A stretch of 7,094 nt of DNA. It comes from Candidatus Thorarchaeota archaeon. Lineage in GTDB: Archaea > Asgardarchaeota > Thorarchaeia > Thorarchaeales > Thorarchaeaceae. The stretch spans positions 1 through 7,094 of the forward strand of contig JAHQWZ010000093.1 of NCBI GenBank assembly GCA_029856425.1, read 5' to 3'. Positions 1-5,829 of the stretch are shown one piece after another. How positions within the stretch are numbered: the stretch's first letter is position 1; the number at the start of each line of letters is the position of its first letter. The notes under the pieces are model-generated. The model had not been told where the DNA came from and did not search any database. It worked only from the letters and a program-made list of their open reading frames with translations. The translations under genes and the position numbers were made by a program.

Positions 1-1788
1 GAAGTTGGCTCTAACACGCTTACTCCTACCATTGAACTTCAAATCTGTTTCAAGGTCAATTCTGTGAATACCCTCGTAGAGAAAAACACGTTGTTCTCTA
101 TTCGACTCCTTGAAATCTCCTTCAACCGCAACAGTAGCTCTCACAGGTCCTGACTCCAAAACAGAAAGCTTACCTGAGTGACGAAGTGTTGTTAGACTAG
201 AGTCTTTTTCTGAGAGATGGGACCTTGCATATCGGTAAAGGTCTCCAACATCGCTCTCCATTGTGAGATAATTGCCCGGACCTCGTAGTGTTTCAAACTG
301 ACTATGCTTGTCAAACATCCTTGTTATTGCACCGCTGAAATCATCAAACTCGACAATGAAGTCGCCTGACTCGACCCAGTTCTTTCCTGTGCGAAGGGAA
401 GAGTCGAACTCGGGCGGGATTTCTGATGGCTCTACTGTGTAGACTCTATACCCCAGACTAGGCATGTTTCGAGCAATTAGGATGACTTCGACAGGACTGC
501 CTTCAGGTATCTCTCCAACCACCTGATACGGAACGCTATTGCCATCTGGATCGTGAATCTCAAAAAATGGAGTATTGACTTTTGAGATATCTAAGATTAT
601 CCGAGTCACATCACTTCGCTTCCAAGGCAGAGGATTAAATACAGCAAAGGATGCACGTGTCGAATCAATGGAAATCTTCGATGCAAATCCACTGATTGCC
701 TCCTCGAGTATCTCCTGAACTTGGTCAAGTGCTTGCTTATATCGACGCTCCGCGAGTCGATAAGGCTCATCAGCTATGGTACCACGAATGATGTTATGAT
801 CCTGATTGAAAAGGAGGATTAGCCATATACTCTCTAGTGCCCTCGTATTCTCAATATCACCTGCATGCGAGAGATAGAGCTCAGCGAGGTATAGCATGGT
901 TTCGAGCTGACGATTCATTTGCTTCAGCTTCACCCGAGCACTCATGCCGCCAGATCTCGAGGATGTAAATCTGCCAGATGATAATTCTCCTGAAATCATT
1001 GGCAGAGAAGCCTGTACAGATTTCATCTTTTCAGCAAACTCTCTTGGAATGACTATGGACATCCGCATATCCGGAAAGGTTGCATTCCATTGAGAAACAA
1101 TATCTGCTAAGTGAGGCAGCGGTGGCACCAGTTCTCCTCCAACGGGGACAAGCACATTGTTGGATGATGCTTTCTCGCCAGTGATGTCTGCCACCTTGAG
1201 CAAATTGCTGTACGCCTCCCTTAGATTCTCTGATAGCCATGCAGAGCTATCATATCCATTAGAAAGCCATATCGCATTTACACGACTTCCATCAAGTCCT
1301 TTCCAAACGAATTCTGTTGGCGAGTCATAAGGCATCCCTCTCCAGAATACATACGAATCAATCCCGCATAGCCTGAGAATCTGTGGCATCTGGGAACAGT
1401 GACCCGAGGAGTCTATAGCCCAGCCCGTTCTAACATCTACTCCAAGTTCCTCTCTGATGAACCGATTGCCAAACAGGAACTGACGGACTATAGACTCTCC
1501 ATCGGGTATTATGAAATCTGGCATCACATATGTCCCACCCACTATCTCGATCCTTCCCTCCAGCACCCTCTGGTGTAGGGAATCCCAGTAGTTCGGAAAG
1601 AGTCGCTTGAATCCTTCAAGAAGAGTCACTTGATCTAGACAGAATTTGTGACTTGGATTCAGTTCAAGATAGTCCAAAATGCTCTTGACATTCCAAGAAA
1701 CAATACTGATGTTGTGCTCGTAGGTCTGTACCCTTGAGTTATCAAAATGAAGGAATGGGCAGAGATTGACTATCCAACGTTGCCCCAT
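1..1788 (-). CDS. GH38-family alpha-mannosidase-like protein, C-terminus beyond the window
   Basis: The minus-strand frame is open for 596 codons from ATG 1788-1786 to the left edge. An in-frame TGA three codons upstream fixes this as the earliest ATG, and a GTGA element lies about 6 bases before it. GH38 enzymes are retaining zinc-dependent alpha-mannosidases. Visible family marks are an H-x-D pair (H14, D16), GRIEIVGG near 101-108, WAID with nucleophile D126 in D-S-S-G-H, the Q-x-H zinc-ligand region (H331, in NQDHNIIRG) and NPLPW at 385-389, which opens the C-terminal beta domain. There is no signal peptide: the chain goes straight into the first core strand, so a cytoplasmic enzyme is likely. 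Several active-site positions differ from the GH38 enzymes I remember (R19 where Trp is usual, E219 near the acid/base site, N332 where Asp is usual), so mannose specificity is not assured. It lies downstream of CDC48 on the same strand after a 126-base gap with hairpins, so it may be transcribed separately. Family assignment is strong and exact substrate unknown. Confidence 0.85.
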   Translation of the reverse strand, partial: MGQRWIVNLCPFLHFDNSRVQTYEHNISIVSWNVKSILDYLELNPSHKFCLDQVTLLEGFKRLFPNYWDSLHQRVLEGRIEIVGGTYVMPDFIIPDGESIVRQFLFGNRFIREELGVDVRTGWAIDSSGHCSQMPQILRLCGIDSYVFWRGMPYDSPTEFVWKGLDGSRVNAIWLSNGYDSSAWLSENLREAYSNLLKVADITGEKASSNNVLVPVGGELVPPLPHLADIVSQWNATFPDMRMSIVIPREFAEKMKSVQASLPMISGELSSGRFTSSRSGGMSARVKLKQMNRQLETMLYLAELYLSHAGDIENTRALESIWLILLFNQDHNIIRGTIADEPYRLAERRYKQALDQVQEILEEAISGFASKISIDSTRASFAVFNPLPWKRSDVTRIILDISKVNTPFFEIHDPDGNSVPYQVVGEIPEGSPVEVILIARNMPSLGYRVYTVEPSEIPPEFDSSLRTGKNWVESGDFIVEFDDFSGAITRMFDKHSQFETLRGPGNYLTMESDVGDLYRYARSHLSEKDSSLTTLRHSGKLSVLESGPVRATVAVEGDFKESNREQRVFLYEGIHRIDLETDLKFNGRSKRVRANF

Positions 1789-1850
1789 TGTAGGTCACTC
1801 ACTCTATTGATTAGTAGGATGCAAGCAAAATCAGAATTGGCTGTGACCTT

Positions 1851-1869
1851 AAAGACATTCCCTGTCTTT
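1851..1869. repeat. Perfect inverted repeat, 7-bp stem, 5-base loop
   Basis: AAAGACA at 1851-1857 is the exact reverse complement of TGTCTTT at 1863-1869, with TTCCC between. It lies in the gap between CDC48 and the GH38 gene, about 60-80 bases before the GH38 ATG, and could form a hairpin in RNA from either strand. It may be part of the 3' end of the CDC48 transcript or an operator for the GH38 gene. A TTTAA stretch on the minus strand overlaps one arm and could be a weak TATA element for GH38. Function is not shown. Confidence 0.5.
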
Positions 1870-1877
1870 GAGATGGT

Positions 1878-1905
1878 TTGGAGGGCCAGACCTTTGACCC
1901 TCCAA
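1878..1905. repeat. Perfect inverted repeat, 8-bp stem, just past the CDC48 stop
   Basis: TTGGAGGG at 1878-1885 pairs exactly with CCCTCCAA at 1898-1905 around a 12-base loop. Read on the minus strand, the hairpin begins 9 bases after the CDC48 TAA. The position suits a transcription terminator or a hairpin protecting the 3' end of the message. No oligo-T run follows directly on the minus strand, as would be expected for a typical archaeal intrinsic terminator, so the terminator reading is weak. The hairpin itself is plain in the sequence. Confidence 0.5.
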
Positions 1906-1914
1906 CAAGATCAA

Positions 1915-4143
1915 TTAGACATACAGATCACTTCTAGTCTTACTCTCAGACTCGATCTGACGTCCTTCCAGTGCAGCTGAGAGTTTCTCGTAGTATTCCA
2001 TCACATTAGGTGTTAGGGTTGGTCTGACTGATTTCAGTGCTTCCATGAAGTGTTTCATCTCGAGGGGTTTTGCTTTCATCTGGATGTTTGTTGGTGTCGA
2101 GCCCTCCGTGACTGCAATCATCACTGCAACTCTAACTAAACCTTCAATGTCAGCTCCTGAGAAGTATGCAGTCTTCTCAGCTAATTCCTCTAAATTAAGA
2201 TTCTTCGATCCCGGAATGCCCTTTGCCACTGTGTGAACCTTGAGAATCTCCAAACGTGCATCCTTGTCAGGCGCTTCGACATGTAGTAGAATATCAAATC
2301 TGCCTGGCCGAAGCATCGCAGGGTCCATGATGTCAGGACGATTTGTTGCCCCGATAACTAGCACATTCTGCAGTGTCTGAAGTCCGTCAACCTCAGCAAG
2401 GAATTGGTTCACAATTCGTCGTGTGACTCCTGTTTCATCCTGTTGCCCGCGTTGACTCAGCAATGCATCAATCTCATCGAAGAATATCACACAGGGAGCA
2501 ACCTGTCGTGCTTTCTTGAATATCTCTCTTACAGCCTTCTCCGACTCTCCAACATATTTGTTAAAGATCTCAGGACCCTTAATAGAAATGAAGTTAGCTT
2601 CACTTGTTGTGGCAACAGCCTTTGCAAGTAATGTCTTTCCAGTTCCAGGTGGACCATAGAGTAGAATTCCTTTCGGGGTTCTAATCTTCATCTCTTGAAA
2701 GACCTCAGGAAATCTGAGGGGGCCTTCAACAGACTCAAGCAATTCCTTCTTTGCTTTGTGCAATCCACCAATGTCTTCCCACTGTATATTTGGTCTTTCA
2801 ACCAAGACCTCTCTCAAAGCTGAAGGTGAGATACCAGAAAGCGCAGTATCGAAATCATGCTGTGTTACGAAAAGATCGTGAAGCACATCGGGAGGTATAT
2901 CTCCTGTGTCGGGATCAACATGAGGTAGGGCTCTACGGAGTGCCTCCATAGCCGCTTCCCTAGCAAGTGCGGCAAGATCAGCGCCAACAAATCCGTGAGT
3001 CACATTTGCTAACCTTTGGAGATCCAAGTTTTCTTCTAAAGGCATAGATCTGGTATGGATCTGGAGAATTTCTAAACGGCCTTGACGATCAGGCACACCA
3101 ATCTCAATCTCTCGATCAAACCTTCCCGGTCTTCTGAGAGCTTCATCCACATCATCAACGCGATTCGTGGCACCAATAACAATGACTTGGCCTCGGCCTG
3201 CAAGTCCATCCATCAATGCGAGTAATTGAGCAACGACTCTCCGCTCTACCTCACCTGTTACTTCCGCACGTTTTGGAGCGATGCTGTCAAGCTCATCAAT
3301 GAAGATTATACTTGGAGCGTTCTTCTCCGCCTCCTCAAAAGCCTCCCGTAGCTTCTGCTCAGACTCGCCGTAAAACTTGGACATAATCTCTGGACCGTTG
3401 ATGGTCTTGAAGTTTGCACCCGACTCATTTGCAACAGCCTTAGCTATCAGTGTCTTTCCTGTTCCAGGAGGACCATGTAGTAACACTCCTTTTGGAGGAG
3501 ATATCCCGAGGCGTCTGAAGAGCTCCGGGGATTTTATTGGCAGCTCGACCATTTCTCTAATTTTCTGAATTTCTTTTCCAAGGCCTCCAATGTCTTCGTA
3601 AGTGAGTTGAGGAATTGATATTTCCTCAGGCTTGGCAGGTCGCGTGAGAACCTCGACCTTCGTTGATGCCGTCACCTTGACATGTTTGCTTGGCCCAACT
3701 GAGGTTGCCGTGAACTGAAGACCTTGCCCTATTGATGCAATAAGAATGAAATCGCCTCTAGTTATTGGTCGGTTCATTATTTGCTGCTTAATGTAATCCT
3801 CAAATCCAGGCTGGAATCGTACCGGTTGACTTGGGGCCAGAACAACCCGGGTTGCGTCAGGAACGTTTGTATTCGCAACTTCAACCATCTCTCCGAGCTT
3901 TACGCCCGCATTGGCTCTGATTAGACCATCCATTCGAACCATGTCAAGAACTTCGTCTTCCTTGAGACTTGGCCAGCAGATGGCAACCGTTTCCTTTGTA
4001 CCCTTTAGGAGGACATAATCTCCAGAACGGACCTGAAGGAGGTCACGTACCTCTGTATTCAATCGTACTATACCGCGACCCTGGTCTTTAGGCATCGCCG
4101 CGGCTACTTTCAGTCTAATTGAGCTTTCTCCACTTTCTGACAT
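1915..4143 (-). CDS. cdc48: CDC48/VAT-type AAA ATPase (p97/VCP family unfoldase)
   Basis: This 742-residue protein has the complete family layout: N-domain (about 1-185), D1 ring (about 186-440) and D2 ring (about 455-720). D1 has Walker A GPPGTGKT 224-231, Walker B with D283/E284, sensor-1 N327 and arginine fingers R338/R341. D2 has Walker A 497-504, Walker B D556/E557, N601 and R612/R615. Both ATPase sites therefore look active. Pore loops carry aromatics (KFYG 256-259, KYVG 529-532), as in VAT-like unfoldases that thread substrates. The chain ends L-Y-V, a hydrophobic-Tyr-X motif known to dock AAA unfoldases onto the archaeal 20S proteasome, and it resembles the end of eukaryotic p97. The likely role is ATP-driven unfolding and extraction of proteins in the cytoplasm. 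A TGA directly before ATG 4143 fixes the start, and a GAGAGTGGG stretch in the 13-base gap after the Hsp20 stop is the probable ribosome site. Co-transcription with Hsp20 is very likely. Confidence 0.98.
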   Translation of the reverse strand: MSESGESSIRLKVAAAMPKDQGRGIVRLNTEVRDLLQVRSGDYVLLKGTKETVAICWPSLKEDEVLDMVRMDGLIRANAGVKLGEMVEVANTNVPDATRVVLAPSQPVRFQPGFEDYIKQQIMNRPITRGDFILIASIGQGLQFTATSVGPSKHVKVTASTKVEVLTRPAKPEEISIPQLTYEDIGGLGKEIQKIREMVELPIKSPELFRRLGISPPKGVLLHGPPGTGKTLIAKAVANESGANFKTINGPEIMSKFYGESEQKLREAFEEAEKNAPSIIFIDELDSIAPKRAEVTGEVERRVVAQLLALMDGLAGRGQVIVIGATNRVDDVDEALRRPGRFDREIEIGVPDRQGRLEILQIHTRSMPLEENLDLQRLANVTHGFVGADLAALAREAAMEALRRALPHVDPDTGDIPPDVLHDLFVTQHDFDTALSGISPSALREVLVERPNIQWEDIGGLHKAKKELLESVEGPLRFPEVFQEMKIRTPKGILLYGPPGTGKTLLAKAVATTSEANFISIKGPEIFNKYVGESEKAVREIFKKARQVAPCVIFFDEIDALLSQRGQQDETGVTRRIVNQFLAEVDGLQTLQNVLVIGATNRPDIMDPAMLRPGRFDILLHVEAPDKDARLEILKVHTVAKGIPGSKNLNLEELAEKTAYFSGADIEGLVRVAVMIAVTEGSTPTNIQMKAKPLEMKHFMEALKSVRPTLTPNVMEYYEKLSAALEGRQIESESKTRSDLYV

Positions 4144-4156
4144 TCAAACCCACTCT

Positions 4157-4582
4157 CTACTCAATTCTCAAAATCTTCTCGGTGTTATCAGATTCTCTAT
4201 TTCCTTCATCCTTCTCCAGCCGAATCTCTGCGATTCCGTTGCGGCATGAAATCATCGAACTCTCTGCATCAATGACAAAAGGAGTTTCAAACCGCTGAAA
4301 GAGGTTTGAGGGGCCATATGATAAAGTGGCCACGTTCCCCCTGACACTTACTTGAAGCTCCTCCTTCATTAGGCATTCATCCATGACGAGGATGACCGAT
4401 TCCTCAAGATCAATCCTCTCTACCCTAGGACTCTCATTAGGTACATCCAAGGGAATTGCAGTCTCCTCCGAGTGCTCGTCCCATATGTGATCTATTCCGC
4501 TGCCCCCCGATGGTGTTCCAAATGTGCCGAAGAATTGCTCTATCATTCTACGGAAAATCTTCTCAAATTCATCATCAATCAT
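4157..4582 (-). CDS. hsp20: Hsp20/alpha-crystallin-family small heat-shock protein
   Basis: This 141-residue protein has a short, partly amphipathic N-terminal arm with Phe-rich turns (FFGTFG 17-22). An acidic, Gly/Ser-containing linker follows, then an alpha-crystallin-like beta domain at about 52-123. The strand region C-R-N-G-I-A-E-I (113-120) matches the conserved N-G-x-x-E-I segment late in the Hsp20 fold, and the tail ends I-L-R-I-E, offering an L-x-I anchor of the kind that joins small heat-shock protein dimers into oligomers. Such proteins hold unfolding clients without ATP. It is the first gene of the operon, 13 bases before CDC48, so a holdase passing clients to the unfoldase is a natural inference. 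The start is the first ATG after an in-frame TAG at 4615-4613. Sequence conservation is modest, and a CS/p23-like fold is the main alternative. Confidence 0.85.
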   Translation of the reverse strand: MIDDEFEKIFRRMIEQFFGTFGTPSGGSGIDHIWDEHSEETAIPLDVPNESPRVERIDLEESVILVMDECLMKEELQVSVRGNVATLSYGPSNLFQRFETPFVIDAESSMISCRNGIAEIRLEKDEGNRESDNTEKILRIE

Positions 4583-4593
4583 TAGGCTTCTTT

Positions 4594-4599
4594 CCTCCC
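4594..4599 (-). promoter_or_regulatory. Shine-Dalgarno site of the Hsp20 gene
   Basis: GGGAGG on the minus strand lies 11 bases before the ATG at 4582. The spacing is somewhat long, but no other purine-rich match is as good, and it supports this start for the operon's first gene. Confidence 0.6.
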
Positions 4600-4703
4600 G
4601 CTTCCATTGATTCTAGGCGATTTGATAGGTCCCAGAATCGAGGGCCACAGGTCAATTGTCAGCGCTTAGGTATCAAGCGTTTGCTGGTAGGTTACATTAG
4701 AAA

Positions 4704-4712
4704 GTATATGAA
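4704..4712 (-). promoter_or_regulatory. Probable TATA element for the Hsp20-CDC48 operon
   Basis: The minus strand reads TTCATATAC, preceded by the purine-rich stretch AGTAAAGG that could serve as a B-recognition element. Transcription would start about 25 bases downstream, near 4683, giving a leader of roughly 100 bases before the Hsp20 ATG. It is the best A/T-rich candidate in the 271-base divergent region; nothing nearer the ATG looks like a TATA box. The element is inferred by eye. Confidence 0.4.
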
Positions 4713-4734
4713 CCTTTACTAAGATGCACGAATT

Positions 4735-4743
4735 TCTTAATAA
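4735..4743 (+). promoter_or_regulatory. Possible TATA element for the AN1/M50 protease gene
   Basis: TCTTAATAA on the plus strand, preceded by CGAATT, is a fair archaeal TATA candidate. It would place the start near 4765 and leave a leader of about 90 bases. The TATATG just to its left could serve instead. It lies only about 25 bases from the candidate element for the opposite-strand operon, so the two promoters would be tightly back to back. This is a tentative call. Confidence 0.3.
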
Positions 4744-4841
4744 CTTCTGAGAGGTCCACTTGTATTCAGAGATTCTGGCGAAGATATTCCACTACGAATA
4801 GCCTTAAGAAAGTCAACAGGAGCAGAGAAAGTGAACACTAA

Positions 4842-4845
4842 GAGG
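4842..4845 (+). promoter_or_regulatory. Shine-Dalgarno site of the AN1/M50 gene
   Basis: GAGG lies 8 bases before the ATG at 4854, with an in-frame TAA immediately upstream at 4839-4841. Together these fix the start of the protease gene, so the first AN1 cysteine is only the fourth residue. Confidence 0.7.
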
Positions 4846-4853
4846 AAATAGCG

Positions 4854-5741
4854 ATGGCCAACTGCTCCCTTTGCGGCAAAGAAGACTTGATGTTTACGTG
4901 TCCATATTGCAGAGGAGTCTATTGTACAGATCATAGACTGCCAGAGGGACACGGGTGCACTGGAATGCAAAAAGCCAAGGACGATGCGCGAAAAAAAATC
5001 GCAGACTCATTCACTGGCCAATATGACGACGATGAGTATGACGAAGACATCATTGGTCAGCCGCGTCGTGTGAGGGTCAAGAAGCCCACAAGACGCAGAT
5101 TCACAGATGCAGAGGTCAAGGATCTGGGGATTGCTTCGGTTTTAACCATTCTTGTAAGCATCTCAATTATGGGAGGTCCACCAATTGGAATCCTCAATGG
5201 TATTATTGCCCTTCCTGAATTCTTCCTTGTGGGACTTTGGTGGTTTCCTTTAGCACTAATCTTCGTTTTTTGGATCTCATTCATGATTCACGAATTTGCC
5301 CACAAGTTCACCGCACAGAGATATGGCATGTATGCACATTTCAGGATGACAATGCAGGGATACTATCTCTCGGCCGTCGCAATCCTGTTTGCCATCCCAA
5401 TATTCGGGACTGGAGTAATGCAGGTTGGAGGAGCCAGCGACATGGATGATTATGCTAAGTCCACTTTGGCAGGTCCTTTATCCAATCTCATTGTTGCAGG
5501 TTTGCTCTTTATCACTGCCGAGATAGTTGTGATAACATCGGGGGCTTTGGCTTTACCTATTGAGTTCATAATCTTCTACGGGATGCTATTGAATTCCTTC
5601 CTTGGTCTATTTAATATGATACCTATTCCTGGCTTTGATGGAAGTACCATATTTCGCTGGAATAGGACACTCTGGGTTGTATTGACAGCCTCCTTGGTGT
5701 CTACACTTCTCGCGGGTTATTTCGTGATTCCGATTCTATGA
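4854..5741 (+). CDS. AN1 zinc finger fused to an M50 (site-2-protease family) membrane metalloprotease
   Basis: This 295-residue protein starts with a complete AN1 zinc finger: C4, C7, C16, C19, C24, H27, H33 and C35 in the usual spacing, enough for two zinc ions. Residues 57-66 are very acidic and 71-82 very basic (RRVRVKKPTRRR). About six hydrophobic segments follow (roughly 91-106, 125-150, 168-190, 203-228, 232-257, 273-295). The protease core has HEFAH at 146-150 (zinc ligands H146 and H150, catalytic E147), LAGPLSNL at 205-212 and the late F-D-G with third ligand D262 (PIPGFDG 257-263). The sequence predicts an active intramembrane zinc protease; the basic stretch before the first membrane segment puts the finger in the cytoplasm. 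In eukaryotes, AN1 proteins such as ZFAND1/Cuz1 and ZFAND2B work with p97 and the proteasome. Here the gene diverges from the Hsp20-CDC48 operon. Substrates are unknown. Confidence 0.93.
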   Translation: MANCSLCGKEDLMFTCPYCRGVYCTDHRLPEGHGCTGMQKAKDDARKKIADSFTGQYDDDEYDEDIIGQPRRVRVKKPTRRRFTDAEVKDLGIASVLTILVSISIMGGPPIGILNGIIALPEFFLVGLWWFPLALIFVFWISFMIHEFAHKFTAQRYGMYAHFRMTMQGYYLSAVAILFAIPIFGTGVMQVGGASDMDDYAKSTLAGPLSNLIVAGLLFITAEIVVITSGALALPIEFIIFYGMLLNSFLGLFNMIPIPGFDGSTIFRWNRTLWVVLTASLVSTLLAGYFVIPIL

Positions 5742-5812
5742 AAGGCGGCACTATGTTTCCGATGTAACACCTAGGTTCAAAGACGTACCAGGCTTTGGGA
5801 ATCCCAGATATC

Positions 5813-5820
5813 GGAGAGGG
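5813..5820 (+). promoter_or_regulatory. Shine-Dalgarno site that decides the TTG start of topoisomerase VI B
   Basis: GGAGAGGG lies 9 bases before TTG 5830. The reading frame is open back into the protease gene, but it contains no ATG, and this strong purine-rich site points to the TTG. The short gap after the protease stop (88 bases) shows no clear TATA box, so read-through from the upstream gene is possible. Confidence 0.7.
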
Positions 5821-5829
5821 AATTCCATA

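Noticed and set aside
1747..1980. Plus-strand open frame of 77 codons spanning the GH38-CDC48 gap
   Set aside because: It overlaps the 5' end of GH38 and the 3' end of CDC48 on the opposite strand, lacks a good ribosome site and shows no recognisable protein pattern.
4660..4686. Small stem CGCTT / AAGCG with a 7-base loop in the presumed Hsp20 leader
   Set aside because: Only five firm base pairs plus a wobble, with a competing outer pairing; not enough to call an RNA element.
4456..4722. Plus-strand open frame of 88 codons antisense to the Hsp20 5' end and its promoter
   Set aside because: It covers the Hsp20 start and the TATA region and its composition looks like an antisense reading; no family features.
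4632..4778. Distant 8-base inverted repeat (CCAGAATC / GATTCTGG) in the divergent region
   Set aside because: The arms are 131 bases apart; a match of this length is expected by chance fairly often in a 271-base region.
5753..5767. ATG 5753 as start of topoisomerase VI B
   Set aside because: It is in another frame and reaches TAA after four codons; it cannot lead into the topoisomerase frame.
5796..5806. Short palindrome TGGGAATCCCA before the topoisomerase VI B gene
   Set aside because: Too short to form a stable hairpin, and no oligo-T run follows, so no terminator or operator call is justified.
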